Shown here: positions 35,567 to 43,719 of the stretch, piece after piece
Layout: every line of letters starts with the position of its first letter
Numbering within the stretch: the stretch's first letter is position 1
Origin: Streptomyces sp. SCSIO 30461
Lineage (GTDB): Bacteria; Actinomycetota; Actinomycetes; Streptomycetales; Streptomycetaceae
DNA length: 64,000 nt
NCBI RefSeq assembly: GCF_037023745.1
Contig: NZ_CP146101.1
Span: 2,658,001-2,722,000, forward strand
Direction: 5' to 3'
Made by a program: the position numbers and the translations under genes
Notes under the pieces: generated by a model
Seen by the model: the letters and a program-made list of their open reading frames with translations, nothing else
Told to the model about the DNA's origin: nothing
Database searches by the model: none

Positions 35567-37120
35567 ATGTCCGGTCCGGCACACACACAGGAAGAGCACC
35601 AGGCCGCGGGCCAGGCGGCCGGGGGGAAGGAGGGCGGGTCGGCGAACGAGACGACGGCCGACCAGCCCGAGAACCGTTCGGCGAGCGGCCTCCAGGTACC
35701 CGAGGACCATGTCATCGTGCTGTTCGGCGCCACCGGCGACCTGGCCAAGCGCAAGCTGCTGCCCGGTCTGTTCCACCTCGCCAAGGCCGGGCTGATGCCG
35801 ACCCGCTACCGCATCGTCGGCACCGCCCCCTCCCAGGCTGCGCTCAGCGACGACGAGTTCCGCAAACACGCACGCGAGGCGGTGGCCGAGTTCGGCAGCT
35901 CCAAGCCCGAGGGCGAGGACTGGCACCGGTTCGAGGACACCCTGAGCTTCGGCGCGGAGGACCCCGACGATCCGACACCGCTGCTCGCGGCCGTCAGGAA
36001 CGCCGAGCAGGCCATCGGGGGATCCCCGCGGCGCCTGTTCCATCTCGCCGTGCCACCGAAGGCATTTCCGTCCGTCATCGAGGTGCTGGGCAAGACCGGT
36101 CTCGCCGAGAACGGACGGGTCATCGTGGAGAAGCCGTTCGGAACCGACCTGGCATCGGCCCAGGCCCTGAACGCCACCATCCACTCCGTCTTCGACGAGT
36201 CCCGGGTGTTCCGCATCGACCACTTCCTCGGCAAGGAGTCGGTCGACAACATCCTCGCGCTGCGGTTCGCCAACGGCTTCCTGGAGCCGGTCTGGAACCG
36301 CGACCACATCAGCCATGTGCAGATCGACGTGCCCGAGAAGCTCAGTATCGAGGGCCGCGCGCAGTTCTTCGAGGGCACCGGCACGTTCCGGGACATGATC
36401 GTCACCCATCTCTTCCAGCTGCTCGGCTTCGTGGCGATGGAACCCCCCACCAGCCTCACCGCCAAGGCACTGCGCGACGAGAAGACCAAGGTCTTCGAGA
36501 CCATGCGGCCACTGGACCCGGAGCATGTCGTCCGCGGCCAGTACGAGGGCTACCGCGACGAGCCCGGGGTGGACCCCCAGTCCGACACCGAGACGTTCGT
36601 CGCCCTGCGCGTGGAGCTCGACAACTGGCGGTGGGCCGGAGTGCCGTTCTATCTGCGCTCGGGCAAGTCGCTTGCCGAGGGCCGGCATGTCGTCACCCTC
36701 GGGTTCCGCGAACCGGCGCTGCGGATGTTCCCGATCGGCGCCCGCCACTTCGCGGGCGAGCGCCGCAACAACGAGCTGTTGATCGACTTCGCCGACCCCG
36801 GCCGGGTCGGCATCCGCTTCCTGGTGAAGGAGCCGGGACCCGCGATGCGCCTGGACGAGGCGGAGATGGTGTTCGACTACGCCGACTCCTTCAACTCGAT
36901 GTACGCACTCGAAGGCTATGAGCGCCTCATCCTGGACGCGATGCTCGGCGACCAGTCGCTGTTCACCCGCGCCGATGGGATCGAGCGCCTGTGGGCGGCG
37001 TCCGCTCCGCTCCTGGAGCACCCCCGCCCGGTGGAGACGTACTCCCCGGGCTCCTGGGGACCCGAGAGCATCGACCGGCTGATCGAGCCGTACCACTGGA
37101 GCCTGCCGGACCACCGCTGA
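35567..37120 (+). CDS. zwf: Glucose-6-phosphate 1-dehydrogenase
   Basis: A 517-residue enzyme oxidising glucose-6-phosphate to 6-phosphogluconolactone. Nucleotide motif FGATGDLAKRKLLPGL, the EKPFGTDL segment and the active-site RIDHFLGKE (Asp218, His219) are present. An N-terminal extension of about 45 residues rich in Gln, Glu and Gly precedes the fold. Start is ATG at 35567 or the adjacent GTG at 35564, immediately after the gnd stop. Unlike the other zwf locus I expect in Streptomyces, no opcA or pgl gene follows; instead an inverted repeat at 37280-37307 ends the operon. Confidence 0.95.
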   Translation: MSGPAHTQEEHQAAGQAAGGKEGGSANETTADQPENRSASGLQVPEDHVIVLFGATGDLAKRKLLPGLFHLAKAGLMPTRYRIVGTAPSQAALSDDEFRKHAREAVAEFGSSKPEGEDWHRFEDTLSFGAEDPDDPTPLLAAVRNAEQAIGGSPRRLFHLAVPPKAFPSVIEVLGKTGLAENGRVIVEKPFGTDLASAQALNATIHSVFDESRVFRIDHFLGKESVDNILALRFANGFLEPVWNRDHISHVQIDVPEKLSIEGRAQFFEGTGTFRDMIVTHLFQLLGFVAMEPPTSLTAKALRDEKTKVFETMRPLDPEHVVRGQYEGYRDEPGVDPQSDTETFVALRVELDNWRWAGVPFYLRSGKSLAEGRHVVTLGFREPALRMFPIGARHFAGERRNNELLIDFADPGRVGIRFLVKEPGPAMRLDEAEMVFDYADSFNSMYALEGYERLILDAMLGDQSLFTRADGIERLWAASAPLLEHPRPVETYSPGSWGPESIDRLIEPYHWSLPDHR

Positions 37121-37426
37121 CGGTCCGACCGCGCCGAGCCGCCGGGGTGTCCACCGCCCGCCCCGGCGGTGAGGGCGCCTTATCCCTGCTGTGTGCGAGT
37201 GGGGGAGAACGTCTCCCGGACCGCGTCGAAGTACCTGCGGATTCGGGGACCGGCGGACCGCAACGGACCGAAGCGGTGCGCCCGGGGTCGTACCCGCGAC
37301 CCCGGGCACACCGCCCCCGCCGCGGACCGCCGGTTTCCCCGAGGGAGCCCACCGGCGGGCGAGTGCCGCAGCCGACGCCGCGCGTGATCCACCGGAGACC
37401 ACGGGACAGCCCTTAGCCTCGGATGC
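37121..37426 (+). other. Gene-free stretch after zwf
   Basis: About 300 bases with no supported gene. It contains the stem-loop at 37280-37307 and, just before 37427, CCTTAGCCTCGG, which may hold a -10 element for the HAD gene. Open frames here lack protein character. Confidence 0.6.
37280..37307. terminator. 11-bp stem-loop terminator of the pentose phosphate operon
   Basis: GCCCGGGGTCG (37280-37290), loop TACCCG, CGACCCCGGGC (37297-37307). It lies 160 bases after zwf and 120 before the HAD gene. Confidence 0.75.
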
Positions 37427-38170
37427 ATGCTCGGTCTACCGGATCACGTTCGCACCTGTCTGTTCGACCTCGACGGTGTGCTCACCCGTACCGCGAAGGT
37501 GCACGCCGCCGCGTGGAAGGAGATGTTCGACGACTATCTGCGTACCCGCGCCGAGCGGGAGGGCGTGCCCTTCGAGCCGTTCGACGCCGTCCGCGACTAC
37601 GACCAGTACGTGGACGGACTGCCCCGTGAGGACGGCGTCCGCACCTTCCTGGCCTCGCGCGGAATCGAACTGGCCGAGGGCACGCCGGACGACGGCCCCG
37701 ACAAGGAGACCGTGAACGGTCTGGGCACCCGCAAGAACGGGATGGTGCTGCGTCGTATCCACGAACAGGGCGTCGAGGCGTACGAGGGCTCGGTGGCCTA
37801 CGTACGCGCCGCCCGGGACGCCGGTCTGCACCGCGCGGTGGTCTCCTCCAGCGCCAACTGCCGCGATGTGCTGATCGCCGCCGGCATCGAGGACCTGTTC
37901 GAGGAACGTATCGACGGGATCATCGTCCGGGAGCGGCACCTGCGTGGCAAACCCGCCCCCGACACCTATCTGACCGCCGCCCGCGCCTTCGGCGTCGAGC
38001 CTGCGGCAGCGGCCGTCTTCGAGGATGCCCTGGCGGGTGTGGAGGCAGGGCGGGCGGGGGGCTTCGGCTTCGTCGTGGGGGTCGACCGGACCGGCCAGGC
38101 CGAGGAGCTGGGGCGGCACGGAGCGAACATCGTCGTGGAGGACCTCTCCGAACTGCTGGAGTCGCGTTGA
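37427..38170 (+). CDS. HAD-family beta-phosphoglucomutase-like protein
   Basis: A 247-residue HAD protein. Asp14 (nucleophile) and Asp16 (acid/base) lie in CLFDLDGVLT, with the phosphate-binding Ser/Thr in VVSSSANC, Lys in LRGKPAPD and the Asp pair in VFEDALAGV. The cap domain (NGLGTRKN) fits beta-phosphoglucomutase, which converts beta-glucose-1-phosphate to glucose-6-phosphate through a bisphosphate. Its last codon overlaps the TTG start of the GH65 phosphorylase (TTGA), an enzyme that makes beta-glucose-1-phosphate. I recall the same pair in mycobacteria (Rv3400-Rv3401). The coupling supports this role. Confidence 0.9.
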   Translation: MLGLPDHVRTCLFDLDGVLTRTAKVHAAAWKEMFDDYLRTRAEREGVPFEPFDAVRDYDQYVDGLPREDGVRTFLASRGIELAEGTPDDGPDKETVNGLGTRKNGMVLRRIHEQGVEAYEGSVAYVRAARDAGLHRAVVSSSANCRDVLIAAGIEDLFEERIDGIIVRERHLRGKPAPDTYLTAARAFGVEPAAAAVFEDALAGVEAGRAGGFGFVVGVDRTGQAEELGRHGANIVVEDLSELLESR

Positions 38171-40569
38171 TCACCCACTCGGCCTTCGCGGTCGAACCCT
38201 GGTGCCTGCGCGAGACCGAGCTGGACCTCGACCTGATCGCCCAGAGCGAGTCGGTGTTCGCCCTGTCCAACGGCCATATCGGCTGGCGCGGCAATCTGGA
38301 CGAGGGGGAGCCGCACGGACTCCCCGGCTCGTATCTCAACGGTGTGCACGAGCTGCATCCGCTGCCCTACGCGGAGGCCGGATACGGCTATCCCGAGTCC
38401 GGCCAGACACTGATCAACATCACCGACGGAAAGATCATCCGTCTGCTGGTGGACGACCACCCCTGCGATCTGCGGTACGGCGAGCTCACCTCGCATGAAC
38501 GGGTCCTGGACTTCCGTACCGGAGTGCTCTACCGCACCGCCGAGTGGACCACGCCCGCCGGGCGTGCCGTACGCATCACCTCGCAGCGACTGGTGTCCTT
38601 CACCCAGCGGGCCATCGCCGCGGTGGCCTACGAAGTGGAGGTGCTCAACGGCAAGTCCACCGTCGCCGTCCAGTCGGAACTCATCGCCAACGAGGCGATC
38701 CCGCAGGACACCGGCGATCCGCGGGTCGCCGCGGCGATCGACTCCCCGCTGGAGTCGGAAGAGGACTTCGCTTGCGACACCCGGCTGCGGCTGGTGCACC
38801 GGACCAGGAACAGCTGCCAGCGGGTGGCCGCCGGCGCCGATCACATCATCGAGGGCCCCGAGGGGACGAGTTGGTCCGCGGGCAGCGAACCGGACGTCAG
38901 CAGACTCACGGTCACCGCCACGCTGGCCCCCGGCACTCGGCTGCGGCTGGTGAAGTTCGTGGGGTACGGCTGGTCGGCGGAGCGCTCGCTGACCGCGCTC
39001 CAGGACCAGGTGCACGCCGCCGTGGCCGCGGCCCGCAGCACTGGCTGGGACGGGCTGCTCGCCGAACAGCGCGCCTATCTGGACCACTTCTGGTCCTGCG
39101 CGGATGTCGAGGTGGACGGCGACGCGCAGATCCAGCAGGCGGTGCGCTTCGCCCTCTTCCATGTGCTCCAGGCCGCCGCGCGCGGGGAGGAGCGGGCGAT
39201 CCCGGCCAAGGGCCTGACCGGCACCGGCTACGACGGGCACTCCTTCTGGGACGTGGAGTCCTTCGTGCTGCCGATGCTGACCTACACGGCACCCCAGTCC
39301 GTCGCCCCCGTGCTGGCGTGGCGCCACGCCACCCTGCCCGCTGCCCGGGACCGGGCACATCAGCTCGGCTTCCAGGGAGCCGCGTTCCCCTGGCGGACCA
39401 TCACCGGCGCCGAGTGCTCCGCCTACTGGCCCGCGGGCACCGCCGCGTTCCACATCAACGCCGACATCGCCTACGCCGTGGCCCGCTATGTGAACGCCAC
39501 CGGTGACGAGGTGTTCGAGCGTGGGCCGGGACTCGAGCTGCTGGTGCACACCGCCCGGCTCTGGCGCTCGCTCGGCCACCACGACGCGGAAGGGGTCTTC
39601 CACATCGACGGGGTCACCGGCCCCGACGAGTACAGCGCCATCGCCCGCGACAACCTGTACACCAATCTGATGGCGCGGCGGAACCTGCGGTTCGCTGCCG
39701 AGGCGGCTACCCTGCATCCCGACCGTGCCGAGGAACTGGGCGTGGACGAGGAGGAGACGGCCGCCTGGCGGGATGCCGCCGCCCGGATGGCCGTGCCGTA
39801 CAACGACACGCTCGGGGTGCACGAGCAGTCGGCGGGTTTCACCCGCTTCCAGCGCTGGGACTTCGAGTCGACGGGCCCCGAGCAGTATCCGCTGATGCTG
39901 CACTTCCCCTACTTCGACCTCTACCGCAAGCAGGTGGTCAAGCAGGCGGACCTGGTGTTCGCCATGGCGACCTGCGGCGACGACTTCACGGCTGAGCAGA
40001 AAGCGCACAACTTCGCCTACTACGAGGCGCTGACCGTGCGGGACTCCTCGCTCTCGGCCTGCTGCCAGGCCGTGCTGGCCGCTGAGACCGGACATCTGCG
40101 GCTGGCCTACGACTACCTGGGCGAAGCCGCCCTGATGGACCTGGAGAACCTGGAGCACAACACCCGCGACGGACTGCACATCGCGTCCCTCGCGGGGACC
40201 TGGATGGCCCTGGTGATCGGCTTCGGCGGGCTGCGCCACCACCACACCGCGGGGGAGGGCAAGCCGGGCTGTCTCGGATTCGCGCCGAGACTGCCGGAGG
40301 CGCTGACCGGTGTGAAGTTCACGGTCCTCATCCGCGGTCGTGCCTTGCGGGTGGACATCCGGCACTCCGGGGCGCACTACACCCTGACGGAGGGGGAGCC
40401 GCTCACGTTGCTGCACCATGGTGAGCTGTTCACCGTGAAGGCCGGTGAGCCGATGCGGCTGCCGCTGCCGCCGGCGCCGGTCCAGCCGGAGCCGCAGCAG
40501 CCCAAGGGGCGCCGCCCGGCCGACCGGATGGGCGGAATGGAGGCCGTCGGCGGGGAGGCGGGCGGCTGA
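38167..40569 (+). CDS. GH65 family disaccharide phosphorylase (trehalose/maltose/kojibiose type)
   Basis: An 800-residue inverting phosphorylase that splits an alpha-glucoside with phosphate into glucose and beta-glucose-1-phosphate. The N-terminal beta-sandwich (FALSNGHIGWRGNLDEGEPHG), the (alpha/alpha)6 barrel with GYDGHSFWDVESFVLP and WYW-type substrate residues, general acid Glu488 in VTGPDEY and the phosphate site DGLHIASLAGTW are all present. The TTG start overlaps the HAD stop. Whether the substrate is trehalose, maltose or kojibiose is not clear from sequence; the neighbouring treZ, treY and debranching genes make trehalose or maltose most likely. Ends with a Gly/Met-rich tail. Confidence 0.92.
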   Translation: MITHSAFAVEPWCLRETELDLDLIAQSESVFALSNGHIGWRGNLDEGEPHGLPGSYLNGVHELHPLPYAEAGYGYPESGQTLINITDGKIIRLLVDDHPCDLRYGELTSHERVLDFRTGVLYRTAEWTTPAGRAVRITSQRLVSFTQRAIAAVAYEVEVLNGKSTVAVQSELIANEAIPQDTGDPRVAAAIDSPLESEEDFACDTRLRLVHRTRNSCQRVAAGADHIIEGPEGTSWSAGSEPDVSRLTVTATLAPGTRLRLVKFVGYGWSAERSLTALQDQVHAAVAAARSTGWDGLLAEQRAYLDHFWSCADVEVDGDAQIQQAVRFALFHVLQAAARGEERAIPAKGLTGTGYDGHSFWDVESFVLPMLTYTAPQSVAPVLAWRHATLPAARDRAHQLGFQGAAFPWRTITGAECSAYWPAGTAAFHINADIAYAVARYVNATGDEVFERGPGLELLVHTARLWRSLGHHDAEGVFHIDGVTGPDEYSAIARDNLYTNLMARRNLRFAAEAATLHPDRAEELGVDEEETAAWRDAAARMAVPYNDTLGVHEQSAGFTRFQRWDFESTGPEQYPLMLHFPYFDLYRKQVVKQADLVFAMATCGDDFTAEQKAHNFAYYEALTVRDSSLSACCQAVLAAETGHLRLAYDYLGEAALMDLENLEHNTRDGLHIASLAGTWMALVIGFGGLRHHHTAGEGKPGCLGFAPRLPEALTGVKFTVLIRGRALRVDIRHSGAHYTLTEGEPLTLLHHGELFTVKAGEPMRLPLPPAPVQPEPQQPKGRRPADRMGGMEAVGGEAGG

Positions 40570-40616
40570 GCGAAGGCGGGGGCCGAGACTCGGAGGCGGG
40601 GTTCGAGCGGAGCCGG

Positions 40617-40649
40617 GCCGTGGACTTCCCCAAGGAGGAAGTCCACGGC
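40617..40649. terminator. Bidirectional 13-bp stem-loop terminator
   Basis: GCCGTGGACTTCC (40617-40629), seven-base loop, GGAAGTCCACGGC (40637-40649), between the converging GH65 gene (ends 40569) and treY (ends 40681). Confidence 0.88.
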
Positions 40650-40680
40650 TGCCCCGCCCGCCGCATGCCTACCGCCCGGA

Positions 40681-43014
40681 TCAGCTCCCCGCGATCCGCT
40701 CCAGCAGAGCCACCGGCCGATCGGCGAACAGCTCCTCCAGGGATACGCCGTCTTCTCCGCCTACGGCGAACTCCCGTCCAGGACTGAGCAGATCGGCCCA
40801 CCGGCCCTCCGGAATCGCTAGCGACGTGCCGCCCCAGCCACCCGCCGCGTCCAGCCTCAGCGAGAGCCGGGTCACCGCCGTCACCACCTCGCCCGCGCGG
40901 CCGAACGCCAGACAGTGCTCCGCCGCCGGTCCGGTGGCCGCCAGGGCCGTGTAGCCGCCCGATACGCCGAACACCTCGGGCCGCCGGCGCCGCAGCGCCA
41001 GCGCCGCACGCGTCAGCTCCGCCTTCTCGTCCGGTGGCCGCTCCCGGAACGGCTCCCGGTTGTCCGGGTCGACCAGGGCCAGATACCGGTGCTCGGTGCC
41101 CTGGTACAGCTCGGGCACCCCCGGCATGGTGAGCTGCACCAGCGCCGAGCCCAGGGCGTTCGCCCGGACGTGCTCGTCCAGTCCCCGAGTGAACACCGCC
41201 AGGGAGTGCAACGGCGGCCCGGCGGGGCCCGCTGCCACGAACTCCTCCACCGCGCGCTCGTACCCGGGATCGGGCTCGGTCCAGCTGGTGTGCAGCCCCG
41301 CCTCCCGAGCGGACTTCAGCAGGGCGGGCCCGATCCGGTCCTCACGCGGGATGCCCAGGCCGAAAGCCGTCTGCCAGCCCACCCACGCCATCTGGCGATC
41401 CGGCGCGGCCACCGGCGACAACTCGGTCGCCAGCAACTGCTGCCAGCGCTCCGGGCACTGGGAGAGCACCGCGATCCTGGCCCGTACGTCCGCGCTGCGC
41501 TTGGTGTCATGGGTGGACAGCACCGTGCCCGTGGCGGGCCAGTCCCGGGCGATCCGGACACAGTGGGCATGGAAGTCCCCGGGGGACACCGCCGGGTGCT
41601 CCGGGTCCCCGCCGACCTCGTTGGCGGACAGCAGGGGCACGTACCGGTAGAAGGCGGTGTCCTCGACGGACTTGGCGCGCAGCGCGGACGAGGTCTGGGC
41701 GAACCGGGCCCGGAACGCCGACTGCTCGGGGCCGTCCCCGGTCCGCCCGGAGCCCAGCGCCAGATCCCGCACCACGTCCACGGCGTCCGCCTCCTCGGGG
41801 ACCGTGAACACGGCCTTGGCGCGCAGCGCCAGGTCGGCCGTGAGCACCCCGTCGCCACCGGTTCGGTAGGTCCGGTAGACCGGCATGCGTACCAGCAGCT
41901 CCCGGATCGCCGTACGCAGCGCCCACGGCGCGTGGTCGCGCAGGCCGGGGTCCGCGGCGCACACCCGCTCAGCCAGCCTGGCGAGTGCCTCCGTCTCCGC
42001 CACCAGCTCGTGGATCAGCACCTTGTAGGCGGCGCGGCGGGCCGTGGCGCCCCAGTAGCCGCCCCGGTCTCCCGCGGGTGCGGCGAAGTCCCGGTAGACA
42101 CGCAGCAGTTCGCCGCACCCGTCCGCGTCGGTGAACACCCCGTCGATCCGGTGCAGCGCGTCGTAGCCGGTCGTCCCGGCGACCGGCCATGACGACGGCA
42201 GCCGTTCGGGACCGGTGAGGATCTTCTCCACCACGGTCCAGCAGCCGCCGCTCGCCTCGTTCAGACGGACCAGATACCCCTCCGGGTCGGCGAGCCCGTC
42301 CGGATGGTCGATCCGCAGTCCGTCGACCACACCGTCCCGCACGAGTTCGAGGATCTTGGCGTGGGTGGCGCCGAACACCTCCGGGTCCTCGACCCGGACC
42401 CCGATCAGTTCGGAAATGGTGAAGAAGCGCCGGTAGTTGAGCTCGGTGCGGGCCAGGCGCCACCAGCCGAGCCGGTACCACTGGGCGTCCAGAAGTTCCG
42501 GCAGCGGCAGGCCCTCGGTGCCCTCACGCAGCGGGAAGCGGTGCTCGTCCCCGTAGCGCAGCTCCCCTGCCCGGACCCGCAGCGCGCCGAGTTCGTCCCC
42601 GAGCCGCCCGGCCAGCACCGGCAGCAGCACCTTGCCGCCGCCGGCGTACCAGTCGATGTCGAACCAGCGTGCGTACGGTGATTCCGGCCCCTCGCGCAGG
42701 GTCTCCCACAGGGGCCTGTTGTGCCGCGGCGATGCCGCCATGTGGTTGGGCACGATATCGAGCACCAGCCCCAGGCCGTGCTCGCGCGCGGTGGCGGCCA
42801 GTGACCGAAGTCCCTGCTCACCCCCCAGTTCCTCCCGCACCCGGGAGTGGTCCACGACGTCGTAGCCGTGCTCCGAGCCCGGCACCGCCTCCAGCACCGG
42901 TGACAGGTGCAGATGGGAGATGCCGAGGCCGGCGAGATAGGGCACTGCTTCCTCGGCGGCCCTGAAGGGGAAGGCGGGCTGCAACTGGAGCCGGTAGGTG
43001 GCGGTGGGCGTCAT
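40681..43014 (-). CDS. treY: Malto-oligosyltrehalose synthase TreY
   Basis: TreY converts the reducing-end alpha-1,4 bond of maltodextrins into an alpha,alpha-1,1 trehalose bond for TreZ to release. The 777-residue protein opens TPTATYRLQLQPAFPF and HLHLSPVLEAVPGSEHGYDV, both diagnostic of TreY. GH13 residues are the Asp in VDGLRIDHPDGL, the Glu in TVVEKIL and the Asp in STHDTKRSADVRARI. The ATG at 43014 begins MTPTATYR; a longer frame upstream is rejected as it crosses the insertion region. No gene lies in the 520 bases upstream before the MITE-like element. Confidence 0.95.
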   Translation of the reverse strand: MTPTATYRLQLQPAFPFRAAEEAVPYLAGLGISHLHLSPVLEAVPGSEHGYDVVDHSRVREELGGEQGLRSLAATAREHGLGLVLDIVPNHMAASPRHNRPLWETLREGPESPYARWFDIDWYAGGGKVLLPVLAGRLGDELGALRVRAGELRYGDEHRFPLREGTEGLPLPELLDAQWYRLGWWRLARTELNYRRFFTISELIGVRVEDPEVFGATHAKILELVRDGVVDGLRIDHPDGLADPEGYLVRLNEASGGCWTVVEKILTGPERLPSSWPVAGTTGYDALHRIDGVFTDADGCGELLRVYRDFAAPAGDRGGYWGATARRAAYKVLIHELVAETEALARLAERVCAADPGLRDHAPWALRTAIRELLVRMPVYRTYRTGGDGVLTADLALRAKAVFTVPEEADAVDVVRDLALGSGRTGDGPEQSAFRARFAQTSSALRAKSVEDTAFYRYVPLLSANEVGGDPEHPAVSPGDFHAHCVRIARDWPATGTVLSTHDTKRSADVRARIAVLSQCPERWQQLLATELSPVAAPDRQMAWVGWQTAFGLGIPREDRIGPALLKSAREAGLHTSWTEPDPGYERAVEEFVAAGPAGPPLHSLAVFTRGLDEHVRANALGSALVQLTMPGVPELYQGTEHRYLALVDPDNREPFRERPPDEKAELTRAALALRRRRPEVFGVSGGYTALAATGPAAEHCLAFGRAGEVVTAVTRLSLRLDAAGGWGGTSLAIPEGRWADLLSPGREFAVGGEDGVSLEELFADRPVALLERIAGS

Positions 43015-43538
43015 GCGAACGTACGTACCCGCATCGGCGCGGTCTGTGACATCCCGCGTGGCGGGGGTCGGCCGAAGCCGGACACGTTCACCTGATACGA
43101 CCAAAGAACCGTTCGTGTGTGCTGAGGAGCTGTTCCTGAGTCCTGTATGAGGAAAGCTCTGTGGATCGGTGCGTGGCTCTGGTCGCCTTGGTCGCTGGCG
43201 GGGGCGCGGTTGGTCGGGGGCGTCACCTGTTTGCGTGCGCGTCTGTGCGGGGTGGGGTGGTGGGGGGTGTTGAGAATCGGACGGGTCGCCGAGCCATGCG
43301 TGGCCTCCGGGTCGTTCGGGCGGCCCCGCGGGTGTGTCGTGTCCGAGCCGGCGGTGGCCGTACGGCGGGGTGCCGGGTCGCCGCCTGTCGGCCTTCCGCT
43401 TCTCGTTTGGGGGATTGTGTGACAGTCTGTCATATTTCTGGGCGGGGCGGTGACTCCGCTCTCCCGCCACCACCGTCGGGGCTCTCCTCGTCGCGGTCGC
43501 GGTTGCCGCGGTGGGGACGGGCCGGGCTCTTCCGAGGC
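43015..43538. other. Gene-free stretch between treY and the MITE-like element
   Basis: About 520 bases. CTGATACGACCAAAG near 43094 may include the treY promoter on the minus strand. A 91-codon open frame at 43147-43422 (+) has weak composition and no recognised domain, so I do not call it. At 43450 a GTG frame (TPLSRHH) followed in the next frame by a hydrophobic ATTVGALLVAVAVAAVGTG could be a frameshifted signal peptide, perhaps the 5' end of the decayed surface-protein gene seen at 45622-45851. Confidence 0.45.
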
Positions 43539-43719
43539 CTAGGGCGTGTTGCGAAAGTCCCTCCTGACCCGCGACGTCTGGGACGCACGCTCGCTGCGTT
43601 GTCGGAGTCATCCACGTACGTCCGGTACGAGGATGATCCTCCGCTTTGCGATCGCACGCACCAGACGCCGCAGGCCCCGCCCTGCGGGCGGGCGGAGCTA
43701 CTTTCGCAACACGCCCTAG
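43539..43719. mobile_element. MITE-like element with 20-bp perfect terminal inverted repeats
   Basis: The left end CTAGGGCGTGTTGCGAAAGT (43539-43558) and right end 43700-43719 are exact complements. The 181-bp element contains no reading frame of its own. Its core (GACGTCTGGGACGCAC, CTCGCTGCGTTGTCGG, CCGGTACGAGGAT, CACCAGACGCCG) is partly palindromic and recurs in degraded form at 20297-20387. I recall similar sequences scattered widely in Streptomyces genomes. The right end forms the target of the adjacent insertion sequence. Which transposase moves it is unknown. Confidence 0.8.
43716..43719. repeat. CTAG target-site duplication, left copy
   Basis: Matches CTAG at 45578-45581 across the insertion sequence. 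CTAG is itself a palindrome, and rare in high-GC genomes. Confidence 0.75.

Noticed and set aside
34454..37402. Long minus-strand frame opposite gnd and zwf
   Set aside because: Same reason: it shadows two enzymes with intact active sites.
43147..43422. A 91-codon plus-strand frame upstream of the MITE-like element
   Set aside because: Trp/Gly/Val-rich with no convincing ribosome binding site or family match; kept only as a note.
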